This document shows positions 14,675 to 25,133 of a DNA stretch of 64,000 nucleotides, piece after piece. The notes under the pieces were generated by a model, which was not told the origin of the DNA, made no database searches, and saw only the letters and a list, made by a program, of their open reading frames with translations. The stretch lies in the NCBI GenBank assembly GCA_963728295.1, contig CAVSKB010000024.1, positions 62,001 to 126,000 of the forward strand. The letters are read 5' to 3'. Source of the stretch: DATJKD01 sp963728295 (lineage in GTDB: Bacteria; Pseudomonadota; Gammaproteobacteria; Steroidobacterales; Steroidobacteraceae). The position numbers were made by a program, and so were the translations under genes. Position 1 is the first letter of the stretch; each line of letters opens with the position of its first letter.

Positions 14675-16498
14675 TCAGGATCCCGGATTCATGCGCTCGA
14701 ATACCTGAGCGGCGAGCTTGCGACTGATTCCATGCACCTTCGCGAGGTCCTCGATCGATGCCTGCCGTATGCCCTGGAGACCGCCGAATTGCTTCAGCAG
14801 ATCCGTTCGGCGTTTCGGACCGAGCCCCGGAATCTCCTCCAGCGGCGACCTGCGCCGCGTGCTGTCCCGCGACCGTCGATGCCCGGAGATCGCGAAGCGA
14901 TGCGCTTCATCGCGAATGCGCTGAATCAGACGCAACGCCGGCGAGTCCGGCGCAAGTATAAGCGGCGCTTCCTGACCGGCCAAGAAAAGGCGTTCCTGTC
15001 CTGCCCTGCGATCGGCGCCTTTCGCGACAGCCATGACCACGAGTCCCTGCACGCCGAGCGCATCGAGTGCCGCGAGCGCCGCGTTGAGCTGCCCGGGGCC
15101 GCCGTCGATCAGCAGCAGATCGGGCATTGGCGATTCGCCGCGCAGGACGCGTGCGAAGCGCCGCTCCACCGCCTGACGGAGTCCACCATAATCGTCGCCT
15201 GGTGTGAGCTCGCGCAGGTTGAATCGACGGTAGTCGCTCTTCACTGGCCCCTCGACGCCGAACACTACGCACGACGCCACCGCCGACTCCCCCATCGTGT
15301 GGCTCACGTCAAAGCACTCGATCCGTGCGGGCGGGCGCCCGAGCTGCAGCTCGCGTGTCAGAGCGTCGAGCTGCTCGGTCACCGTCGCGCGGCTCGAGGC
15401 GCGCATGCTGAGGCCCAGTTCCGCGTTCGTACGCGCCATCGCGAGCCAGCGCGCGCGCGTGCCGCGGATGTTCCGGCGGATGCGAACGGCATGCCCGCTC
15501 CGTTCGCGGAGCGCGGATTCGAGCACGTTGCAATCCTCCAATGGCAGGTTGACGAGGATTTCGGCGGGGGCGCCGCGCGCGAGATAGTACTGAGCGAGAA
15601 AAGCCGACAACGCCTCCTCCGCGCCGCCGAGCCCGCCCCTTGGAAAATAGTTGCTGCTGCCGAGGTTACGGCCGCCGCGCACGTACACCACGGCGACGCA
15701 GTATTCGCCGCTTTGCCCCGCGATGGCGACGGCGTCGATATCCTGCGCCGCGGCCCGCGTGACGGTCTGGCCGGACTGGACGTGCTTGAGCATCGAGATC
15801 TGGTCGCGCAGACGTGCCGCGTCCTCGAACTTGAGCGCCTGCGAGGCGGCTTCCATGCGCCGGCCGAGGTCGGCGATCACCTCGGTGTTGCGGCCGTCGA
15901 GCACGCGAATCGTATCGGCGACGTCCTGCGCGTACTCCTCGGGCGACACCAGGCGGACGCACGGTGCCCGGCAACGCCCGATCTGGTATTGCAGGCACGG
16001 ACGCGACCGGTTCGCGAAGAACGTGTCCTCGCACTGGCGCACGCGAAACAGCTTCTGCAGCAGCAGCAGCGTTTCACGCGTCGCCACGCTGCTGGGATAC
16101 GGGCCGAAGTACCTGTTTGATCCGCTGCGCGGCCCGCGATAAAACGAGATCCGCGGATATTCGTGCGCAGTGGCGAGCTGGATGTAGGGAAAGCTCTTGT
16201 CGTCGCGCAGCTGCACGTTGTAGCGAGGCTTGAGCCGCTTGATCAGGTTCGCCTCGAGCAGCAGCGCCTCGGTCGCCGAGGCCGTCACCGTGACCTCGAT
16301 CCGCGACATGAGCCCCAGCATGACCAGGGTCTTGCTCGTGTGTGCGCGACCGTGGAAATAGCTCTGAACTCGATTCTTGAGATGATGCGCCTTGCCCACG
16401 TAGAGCGCGTTGCCGTCCGCATCGAGCATGCGGTACACGCCGGGCTTCGCGGGCAGCCCGGCAAGAAAGCTTTGGATGTCGAACGCGGTCTCCGTCAT
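14675..16498 (-). CDS. uvrC: Excinuclease ABC subunit C
   Basis: This 607-residue protein makes the two incisions in nucleotide excision repair. The GIY-YIG nuclease domain for the 3' cut is at about residues 15-95 (KPGVYRMLDADGNALYVGKA). A UVR domain that binds UvrB is near residues 205-240 (ALKFEDAARLRDQISMLKHV). The RNase H-like domain for the 5' cut follows (IECFDVSHTMGE, DLLLIDGGPGQLNAA). Tandem helix-hairpin-helix motifs end the protein (IPGLGPKRRTDLLKQFGG). Start 16498 is chosen over an upstream ATG because a -10 element sits 7 nt before it. Operon with pgsA and tRNAs. Confidence 0.95.
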   Translation of the reverse strand: MTETAFDIQSFLAGLPAKPGVYRMLDADGNALYVGKAHHLKNRVQSYFHGRAHTSKTLVMLGLMSRIEVTVTASATEALLLEANLIKRLKPRYNVQLRDDKSFPYIQLATAHEYPRISFYRGPRSGSNRYFGPYPSSVATRETLLLLQKLFRVRQCEDTFFANRSRPCLQYQIGRCRAPCVRLVSPEEYAQDVADTIRVLDGRNTEVIADLGRRMEAASQALKFEDAARLRDQISMLKHVQSGQTVTRAAAQDIDAVAIAGQSGEYCVAVVYVRGGRNLGSSNYFPRGGLGGAEEALSAFLAQYYLARGAPAEILVNLPLEDCNVLESALRERSGHAVRIRRNIRGTRARWLAMARTNAELGLSMRASSRATVTEQLDALTRELQLGRPPARIECFDVSHTMGESAVASCVVFGVEGPVKSDYRRFNLRELTPGDDYGGLRQAVERRFARVLRGESPMPDLLLIDGGPGQLNAALAALDALGVQGLVVMAVAKGADRRAGQERLFLAGQEAPLILAPDSPALRLIQRIRDEAHRFAISGHRRSRDSTRRRSPLEEIPGLGPKRRTDLLKQFGGLQGIRQASIEDLAKVHGISRKLAAQVFERMNPGS

Positions 16499-16505
16499 GC
16501 GGGCG

Positions 16506-16511
16506 ATTCTA
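16506..16511 (-). promoter_or_regulatory. Candidate -10 element for uvrC (leaderless)
   Basis: Read on the minus strand, TAGAAT lies 7 nt before the uvrC ATG. No Shine-Dalgarno sequence fits between them, so the mRNA would begin at the start codon. Confidence 0.45.
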
Positions 16512-16566
16512 GTGCGCTTGACGCGCATATACTCAGGCAGCGGACTGTCAGCCACGGGAGATCGCG

Positions 16567-18162
16567 GTGCCGGAATTCCGCGGAATCCAGCATTTCCTCC
16601 ATGAGCTTCGCCGGCGAAAAGTGGTCCGCGTGGCGATCATCTACGCGGTCGTGGCGTGGGCATTGCTGCAGGTCGCCGACCTGACCTTGAGCCGCTGCGG
16701 CTGCCAGGCTGGGCTCTGACCCTGGTCATCATGCTTGTGATCCTGGGATTTCCGATCGCCGTCGCCATGGCGTGGGCGCTGGAGGCCACGCCCAAGGGCA
16801 TTCGTCGCGAGGGCGACCCGGCGAATGAGGCGATTGCCCCGCCGCAGGACGGCGCCGCAGCCATGACCGCCATCCAGCCCTCGATAGCCGTGTTGCCGTT
16901 CCTCGACATGAGCCCCGAGCGCGACCAGGACTACTTCTGCGAGGGTATGGCCGAGGAGATCCTCAACGCACTGACCCGCGTCGATGGGCTCCGGGTCGTC
17001 GCGCGGAGCTCGTCGTTTCAGTTCAGGGGCCCGGCTCTGGACGTGCGGAAGGTTGGCCAGGAGCTTGGTGCGCAGACCGTGCTCGAAGGCAGCGTGCGTA
17101 AGGCCGGTACACAGCTGCGCGTGACGGCGCAACTCATCAGCGCCGGCGACGGCTATCACCTCTGGTCCGAGCGCTACGACGGCGGCATCGAGGATGTGTT
17201 CGCGATCCAGGACGGGATTGCGACAAAGATCGTCGGGGCCCTGAAGCTGAAGCTCAGTCCGCAGGAACGCGATGCGATCCAGGCCAGGCCGACCGAAGCA
17301 ATACAAGCGTACGAGTACTACTTGCGGGGCCGGCAGCTCGTCAGCCAGTTCGGCAAGCGGCGCATGACGGCCGCCATCCAGATGTTCGAGCGCGCCGTCG
17401 AGATCGACCCGACGTACGTGCCCGCCTACGCCGGGCTGACGACGGCGACTGCGCTGATGCACATGTACTGGGATCCGGACGAGAGCCTTTGGCGTTCGGG
17501 CGGAACGGGCGAGCGCGAAGGCCATCGCACTCGATCCAAACTCGGCGGATGCGCAGACGAGTCGCGGCCTTTCCGAGCTGGTCGCGAAGCGCTTCGATGC
17601 TGCCGAGCAGGCCTTCGAGCGCGCCATCGCGCTCAATCCGCGCTCGTTCGACGCGCATTACTACTACGCGCGATGCTGCGCAAGTCGCGGTAATCCCGAT
17701 CAGGCGGTCGCGCTCTACGAGAAGGCGGCAGCGGTGCGCCCCGAGGACTATCAGTCGCTGATTCTGGCGATGCAGCTCTATCATCGTTTGGCCCGCGGAG
17801 ACGATGCGCGCTCGGCAGCCGAGCGCGGACTGGAACGGGCGCGGCGGGCACTCGAACTCAACCCCGGGGACATGCGCGCACTGACGCTGGGTCCAGGGGC
17901 CTTGCGTGAGCTGGGCCGTCTGGCCGAGGCCAGGGAATGGTCGGAGCGGGCGCTTGTGCTCGAGCCCGATGAGCCCTCGGTGCTTTACAACATTGCGTGC
18001 TTCTACTCGACGATCGGTGAAGTGGATCGCGCCATGGACCTGCTGGAGCGCAACGATGTGATGCCCGGTATTGCCAACCGCGCATGGGTCGACCACCACC
18101 CGGACCTCGATCCACTGCGCGAGCTACCGCGGTTCAGGATCTTCATCACCACCCTCAAATAG
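16567..18162 (+). CDS. TolB-like/TPR membrane protein (two frameshifts)
   Basis: GTG 16567 has GGGAG 7 nt upstream. The product begins MPEFRGIQHFLHELRRRKVV, then a membrane helix (VAIIYAVVAWALLQVADLTL), a second one (ALTLVIMLVILGFPIAVAMA), a TolB-N/FlgO-like domain (IAVLPFLDMSPERDQDYFCE to the EDVFAIQDGIA block), and tetratricopeptide repeats to the end. This is the architecture of the regulator-like proteins often fused to adenylate cyclase or CadC DNA-binding domains; here neither is present. The frame breaks near 16690 (a missing base at TTGGAG) and again near 17498. Both breaks restore perfect family sequence, so errors are likely. It overlaps the convergent uracil glycosylase gene by 8 nt. 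Confidence 0.72.
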
Positions 18163-18826
18163 GGAGAGCCCAGCCGCCGCGGTCAGCGAGCGCCGCGGCA
18201 CGTCCCACCACTACCCGGAACATCTCCGGTGTGAGCCGCCGTGTCTGCGTGTTGTACCGGCTGCAGTGGTAGGAATCGATCATCCGCATGCGGTTCGGCA
18301 GGACGTGCTCGGCGGCGTGCGCAAAGCGGTGCTTCGAACGTGGGAGCCCAAGCGCTGAAAGCACCGCATCATGGGCAATCGCACCCAGCGCCAGGATGAC
18401 GCATCCTGTCCCAAGGCCGGCGAGCTCGGCGGCGAGATAACCGTTGCAGTTGCGGATCTCGTCAGGTTCAGGCTTGTTGCCGGGCGGCACGCATTTCACG
18501 GCGTTCGTGATCCGGCAGCCGCGCAGCACGAGGCTGTCGTCGGCAGCGTGCGATTCAGGGTGGCTGGCGAAACCGAACTCGTGCAGCGTCCGGTACAGCA
18601 GGATCCCGGCGTGGTCGCCGGTAAAGGGTCGGCCCGTGGCGTTCGCCCCGTGCAGCCCTGGGGCGAGCCCGACGATCAGCACTCGCGGGTCGCGATCGCC
18701 GAATGGCGCGACCGGCGCGCAGTGATAACCGGGATGGCGGAGACGCGTCTCGGCGAGAAACCTCGCGAGCCTCGGGCAGCGACGGCAGCGGGGATCGAAG
18801 GCGACCGTTCCGCCGGTCGACTTCAG
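18155..18826 (-). CDS. Uracil-DNA glycosylase, family 5 type
   Basis: About 220 residues of the UDG superfamily. The N-terminus has the Cys-rich cluster CRRCPRLARFL, and a distal GCRITNAVKCVPPGN with further Cys suggests a 4Fe-4S cluster as in families 4 and 5. The catalytic-region motif VLIVGLAPGLHGANATGRPF and the C-terminal DSYHCSRYNTQTRRLT substrate-binding loop fit family 5 (UdgB). It removes uracil or deaminated bases from DNA. No ATG or GTG is available before the first Cys motif; the best start is a CTG overlapping the aceA stop (18826), so the true start may be lost to an assembly error. Confidence 0.8.
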   Translation of the reverse strand: MKSTGGTVAFDPRCRRCPRLARFLAETRLRHPGYHCAPVAPFGDRDPRVLIVGLAPGLHGANATGRPFTGDHAGILLYRTLHEFGFASHPESHAADDSLVLRGCRITNAVKCVPPGNKPEPDEIRNCNGYLAAELAGLGTGCVILALGAIAHDAVLSALGLPRSKHRFAHAAEHVLPNRMRMIDSYHCSRYNTQTRRLTPEMFRVVVGRAAALADRGGWALPI

Positions 18827-20128
18827 CCGTGCGCCGACTTGAACTGCTCCTCTTCGGTGGAGCCCTTGAGCGCCACCACCGACGAGGCGCCGCCCTGGAT
18901 CACGGTGGTGACGTCGTCGAAGTAACCGGTGCCGACTTCCTGCTGGTGCGACACGAACGTGTAGCCGCGCTCGCGCGCAGCGAACTCGGGCTCCTGCACC
19001 TTCTCGACATAGGCGGTCATGCCCTGCGCCGCATACTCCTGCGCGAGATCGAACATGTTGAACCACATGGAGTGGATGCCGGCCAGCGTGATGAACTGGT
19101 ACTTGTAGCCCATCGCGCCCAGCTCGCGCTGGAATTTCGCGATAGTCGCGTCGTCGAGGTTCTTCTTCCAGTTGAACGACGGCGAGCAGTTGTACGCGAG
19201 CAGCTTGCCCGGGAAACTGGCTGCGGATCGCCTCGGCAAACTGTCGCGCGAACTCGAGGTCGGGCTTGCCGGTCTCGCACCACACCATGTCCGCGTACGG
19301 CGCATAGGCGAGACCGCGCGAGATCGCCTGCTTGACGCCGGGCTTCGTGCGGTAGAAGCCCTCCGCCGTGCGCTCGCCGGTGCAATGCGGCTTGTCATTC
19401 TCATCGACGTCGCTCGTCAGCAGGTCGGCCGCTTCGGCATCGGTGCGCGCAAGCAGCACGGTTGGCACACCCGAAACGTCGGCCGCGAGCCGTGCGGCGA
19501 TCAGCTTCTGCACTCCCTCCTGCGTCGGCACCAGCACCTTGCCACCCATGTGCCCGCACTTCTTGACCGCGGCCAGCTGGTCCTCCAAATGCACACCGGC
19601 CGCGCCGGCGCGGATCATCGCCTTCATCAGCTCGAAGGCATTCAGCACGCCGCCGAAGCCCGCCTCCGCATCCGCGACGATCGGCGCGAAGTAATCGACG
19701 TAGTCCGGGCTGCCCGGCCGAATGCCACGCGCGCACTGGATCTCGTCGGCGCGCTTGAAGGTCGCGTTGATCCGCTCGACCACCGCCGGCACGGAGTTCA
19801 CGGGGTACAGCGACTGGTCGGGGTACATCGCCATGTAACTGTTGTTGTCTGCTGCGACCTGCCAGCCGGAGAGGTAGATCGCCTTGAGCCCTGCCTTGAC
19901 CTGCTGCATGGCCTGGCCGCCCGTGAGCGCCCCCAGGCTGTTGACGTAGGGCTCGGTCGTGACGAGCTTCCAGAGCTTCTCGGCACCGAGGCGTGCGAGC
20001 GTGTGCTCGATGTGCACGCTGCCGCGGAGCCTGACCACGTCCTCGGCGGAATAGGTGCGCTTGACGCCGTTCCAGCGCGGGCTCGTCTGCCAGTCCTTCT
20101 GCAGTGCCTTGGCCGTCTGCTCGCTCAT
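18823..20128 (-). CDS. aceA: Isocitrate lyase (one frameshift)
   Basis: This cytosolic glyoxylate-shunt enzyme splits isocitrate to succinate and glyoxylate. About 435 residues, the usual length. Catalytic Cys191 is in the KKCGH motif; substrate and Mg-binding stretches SGWQVAADNN and VLLARTDAEAADLL are present, as is the C-terminal LLAYNCSPSFNW. The frame breaks near 19210 at TTTCCCGGG, where one extra base splits SQFPG from KLLAYN. The ATG at 20128 follows GAGGACGAGC. It lies 50 nt after malate synthase, so the two are co-transcribed. With aceB it allows growth on acetate or fatty acids. Confidence 0.92.
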
Positions 20129-20178
20129 CAGCTCGTCCTCGTGTGACTTCCGTGCATCGTGTTCGGTGGCCGGTCCGC

Positions 20179-21789
<1,611 letters not shown>

Positions 21790-21892
21790 GTACGAACTCT
21801 GGTTGAAATATGCCGTGGCGTGGGAGTCGTTTGTTGCAGCGCAATAAGAGAATAGACTTTGCAGGCAGGCTGCGGCAAGGCCTGATCAGCGC

Positions 21893-22519
21893 ATGCGCCT
21901 CATCCTGTTAAATAAGCCGTTCCGTGTCCTACCGCAGTTCACCTCGCCGGACGAGCGCGCGTGTCTGCGCGATTACCTGCCGGTCGCCGACGTCTATCCG
22001 GCCGGTCGCCTCGATTACGACAGCGAGGGTCTGCTCGCGCTGACCGACTTCGGGCCCTGGCAGGCGCGAATCAGCCAGCCGGGCTCCGGTTTGCCCAAGA
22101 CGTATCTTGTCCAGGTCGAGGGTGAGCCCCAGGCGTCGCAGGTGGCCCGCCTGCGCGATGGCGTGCAGCTCCCGGATGGCCCCACCCTGCCCGCACACGC
22201 GACGCTGCAGGCGCCTCCGCGCTGGTTATGGCCACGTGTTCCGCCCATCCGTCGACGTCGCGACATCCCGACCGCATGGCTCAAACTGGAGCTTCGCCAA
22301 GGGAGGAATCGCCAGGTCCGGCGCATGACGGCAGCCGTGGGGCTGCCTACCCTCCGCCTGATCCGCACCGCGATCGGCCCCTTCTCGGTCGAAGGCCTGC
22401 TGCCCGGCGAGTGGCGCGAGGTTCCCCGGGACGAGGCGGAGGCGGTGCTGGGTGGGGTCAGGCGGCGCGTGCGTGCGCCGCAATCCGCATCGCGAGTTCG
22501 AGGGCCTGTTCGTAGTTGA
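21893..22519 (+). CDS. rluE: 23S rRNA pseudouridine synthase, RluE type
   Basis: A 208-residue RsuA/RluB/RluE-family enzyme without an S4 domain, as expected for RluE, which modifies U2457 of 23S rRNA. The start ILLNKPFRVLPQF and the catalytic motif YPAGRLDYDSEGLLALTD, with the nucleophilic Asp in GRLD, are intact, as is KLELRQGRNRQVRRM. ATG 21893 has no strong ribosome site. The 3' end overlaps the convergent DAHP synthase gene by 62 nt, so the last 20 residues (a basic tail) are coded over its C-terminus. RluE versus another short RsuA-type synthase is not certain. Confidence 0.85.
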   Translation: MRLILLNKPFRVLPQFTSPDERACLRDYLPVADVYPAGRLDYDSEGLLALTDFGPWQARISQPGSGLPKTYLVQVEGEPQASQVARLRDGVQLPDGPTLPAHATLQAPPRWLWPRVPPIRRRRDIPTAWLKLELRQGRNRQVRRMTAAVGLPTLRLIRTAIGPFSVEGLLPGEWREVPRDEAEAVLGGVRRRVRAPQSASRVRGPVRS

Positions 22520-23813
22520 GCCGCGGGTCGACCTGCGACCGATAGGCCCGCGACAGGTCGCGCTCCTCGAGTCCGCGAGCGCCGCCGATGCACTCGGTGA
22601 CGTCCTCACCCGTGAGTTCGAAGTGCACGCCGCCCAGGCGGCTCCCCGACTCGCGATGAATCCGGAACGCCGTTTCGAGCTCCGTCACGATGTTGTCGAA
22701 ACGCCGGGTCTTGATGCCGCCCGCGGTCGTCTCGGTATTGCCGTGCATCGGATCGCAGACCCACAGGATCGGCCCGCAGTCCGTCCGCACGGCGTCGATC
22801 AGACGCGGCAACTGCGCGGCGATCCGCCCCGCACCCAACCGATGGATCAGCACCAGTCGCCCGGGCTCGCTGCGCGGATTCAACACGCGGCACAGACCCC
22901 GCAGCAATTCGCCCGTCACGTCCGGTCCGATCTTGACGCCCAGCGGATTCGCGATGCCGCGGCAGTACTCGACGTGCGCGCCAGACAGATCCGCGCTGCG
23001 CATGCCGATCCAGGGCAGATGGGTCGAGAGGTTGTACCAGCGCTGCTGACGCTCGATGTAGCGGGTCTGCGCCTGCTCATAGGACAGGTGCAGGGCTTCG
23101 TGGCTGGCATAGAAGGGCGCGCGGCTCGCCTCGTGAACCTGGCTGCCGCTCATCGCCTCGAAGAAGTGGAGCGAATCCGAGATCGAATCGACCAGGCGCT
23201 GGTACTGGTCGCGCCACGGTGAGTGACGCATGAAGCCGAGGTCCCAGTATTCGGGATGATGCAGATCGGCGAATCCTCCGTCGACCAGGGCCCGGACGAA
23301 GTTCAGCGTAAGCGCCGCGCGCTCGTAACCGCGCAACAGCAGCTCCGGATCTGGCTCGCGGTCTGCGATGCTGAATCCAGGCCGGTTTACGAGATCGCCG
23401 CGGTAGCTCGGCAACGTCACCCCATCGCGGGTTTCGGTGTCGGTGGAACGCGGCTTGGCGTACTGCCCCGCGAATCGGCCGACACGTATCACCGGCTGCT
23501 TGAGACCGTGCAGCAGGATCAGGCTCATCTGCAGCAGGATCTTGAGTTTCCGGGCGATCGGCCCGGATTCGCAGTCGTCGAAGGATTCGGCACAGTCTCC
23601 GCCCTGGAGCAGAAACCGCCTCCCCTGCTGCGCGTCGGCGATCTGGCGCTTGAGCGACTCGATCTCCCAGGAAACGACGATCGGTGGCAGCTGCGCCAGG
23701 GCAGACAGCACGCGGGCGAGCGCCGCTGTGTCACGGTAGGCGGGCTGCTGCACGGCGGGCCGTTGCATCCAGCTCGACGGGGTCCAGTCGTCGATGGGCG
23801 GGCGCGCAGTCAT
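22458..23813 (-). CDS. aroG: 3-deoxy-7-phosphoheptulonate (DAHP) synthase, class II
   Basis: A 451-residue enzyme making the first shikimate intermediate from phosphoenolpyruvate and erythrose-4-phosphate. The class II (plant/Mycobacterium-like) fold is clear: FLLQGGDCAESF near residue 68 with the metal-binding Cys, then VIRVGRFAGQYAKPRS, HLPWIGMRSADLSGAHVEYC and VCDPMHGNTETTAGG. Class II enzymes replace or accompany the AroFGH type in xanthomonads and relatives. ATG 23813 lies 6 nt after a TAGCAT -10 element. The long name is certain; the symbol is by convention only. Confidence 0.92.
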   Translation of the reverse strand: MTARPPIDDWTPSSWMQRPAVQQPAYRDTAALARVLSALAQLPPIVVSWEIESLKRQIADAQQGRRFLLQGGDCAESFDDCESGPIARKLKILLQMSLILLHGLKQPVIRVGRFAGQYAKPRSTDTETRDGVTLPSYRGDLVNRPGFSIADREPDPELLLRGYERAALTLNFVRALVDGGFADLHHPEYWDLGFMRHSPWRDQYQRLVDSISDSLHFFEAMSGSQVHEASRAPFYASHEALHLSYEQAQTRYIERQQRWYNLSTHLPWIGMRSADLSGAHVEYCRGIANPLGVKIGPDVTGELLRGLCRVLNPRSEPGRLVLIHRLGAGRIAAQLPRLIDAVRTDCGPILWVCDPMHGNTETTAGGIKTRRFDNIVTELETAFRIHRESGSRLGGVHFELTGEDVTECIGGARGLEERDLSRAYRSQVDPRLNYEQALELAMRIAAHARAA

Positions 23814-23819
23814 GACCGG

Positions 23820-23825
23820 ATGCTA
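23820..23825 (-). promoter_or_regulatory. Candidate -10 element for DAHP synthase (leaderless)
   Basis: On the minus strand TAGCAT is 6 nt before the ATG at 23813. No ribosome-binding site fits in the gap. Confidence 0.45.
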
Positions 23826-23963
23826 CCCCGGATCGCTGCAGTGCAAAAGAAACCGCGTTGTGACGTAGAATCGCGCCCCTCTTCGGGCGGCGCCCCCTTG
23901 GATCCCGGCGATGGATCCCAAACGGTCGGGCCTGCCGCCCCGACCGTTTCCAGGAGTCTTGGC

Positions 23964-25133
23964 ATGCATACGGTTCTCATCTTAGGCGCGGGCAAGATTG
24001 GCTCGCTGATCTCGGGTCTAGTGGCCGAATCCGGCGACTACTCGGTCCAGGTCGCGGACGTGAGCGAGGAAGTCGCCCGCTCCGTCGTCACGGCGCACGG
24101 CCTGCCGAACATGGAGGCCTTCAGCGTCGATGCCCGGGAAAAGTCCGCGCTCGCGGCGCATCTCGCGCGTCACCGCGTCGACGCCGTCATCTCGAGCCTG
24201 CCCTTCTACTGCAACGTCGGCGTGGCGGAAGCTGCGCGCGTCGCGGGTGCTCACTATTTCGACCTGACCGAGGATGTCGAGGTAACGCGCGGGGTGCGCG
24301 CTCTGGCCGAAGGCGCCCCGCACGCCTTCGTGCCGCAGTGCGGGCTTGCCCCGGGTTTCGTCAGCATCGCGGCGAATTCGCTCATCTCGCATTTCGAGAC
24401 GTTGCGCAGCGTCAAGCTGCGTGTCGGCGCGCTGCCGCAGAACCCGAACAACGTGCTCAAGTATTCGCTCACCTGGTCCACCGAAGGCCTCATCAACGAG
24501 TACGGCAACCCCTGCGAGGCGATCGTCGATGGACGGCGGACCGAACTCGCACCGCTCGAGGGGCTCGAGGAAATCTCGATCGACGGCAAGCTGTACGAAG
24601 CCTTCAACACCTCGGGCGGCCTGGGCTCGCTCGGCGACACCCATGGCGCGCGCGCGCAGAGCATGGACTACAAGACGATGCGCTACCCGGGCCACTGCGC
24701 GCTGATGCGTCTGCTGATGAACGATCTCAAGCTCAATCACGATCGCGCGACGCTCAAGCGCGTGCTCGAGAACGCCGTGCCGCAGACCCTGCAGGACGTG
24801 GTGATCGTCTACATCGCCGTCGCCGGCCAGCAGGACGGTCAGCTCCGCGAGGAAACCTACGTGAGCAGGATTTATCCGCAGGTGATTGCCGGGCGGCTGT
24901 GGTCCGCGATCCAGGTGACTACCGCGGCGGGGATCACTGCCGTGGTCGATCTCGTGCTCGCCAACCCCCACCGGTACCGGGGATTCGTGCGGCAGGAGGA
25001 CTTTGCACTTTCCGACGTGCTGGCCAACCGCTTCGGCCGCCATTACGCCACCGGCGGATCGAAGGACGTTTCGGCGCGGGTGATCGCCTCGGGTCAGACC
25101 GGGCACCAGCGCCTGCAGGCAGGAGCATGCTGA
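23964..25133 (+). CDS. Saccharopine dehydrogenase-like / lysine 6-dehydrogenase
   Basis: This 389-residue NAD(P)-dependent enzyme has an N-terminal Rossmann fold (HTVLILGAGKIGSLISGLVA) and a saccharopine dehydrogenase C-terminal domain (FVPQCGLAPGFVSIAANSLI). The single-domain size and the neighbouring aldehyde dehydrogenase suggest it makes 2-aminoadipate 6-semialdehyde, either from saccharopine or directly from lysine. CAGGAG lies 7 nt upstream of ATG 23964. Its stop overlaps the next start (TGATG), so the two are translationally coupled. Which of the two reactions it performs cannot be settled from sequence. Confidence 0.82.
   Translation: MHTVLILGAGKIGSLISGLVAESGDYSVQVADVSEEVARSVVTAHGLPNMEAFSVDAREKSALAAHLARHRVDAVISSLPFYCNVGVAEAARVAGAHYFDLTEDVEVTRGVRALAEGAPHAFVPQCGLAPGFVSIAANSLISHFETLRSVKLRVGALPQNPNNVLKYSLTWSTEGLINEYGNPCEAIVDGRRTELAPLEGLEEISIDGKLYEAFNTSGGLGSLGDTHGARAQSMDYKTMRYPGHCALMRLLMNDLKLNHDRATLKRVLENAVPQTLQDVVIVYIAVAGQQDGQLREETYVSRIYPQVIAGRLWSAIQVTTAAGITAVVDLVLANPHRYRGFVRQEDFALSDVLANRFGRHYATGGSKDVSARVIASGQTGHQRLQAGAC

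Noticed and set aside
14165..16120. A 651-residue open frame on the plus strand
   Set aside because: It is antisense to pgsA and uvrC, has no family-like sequence and is a product of GC-rich codon bias.
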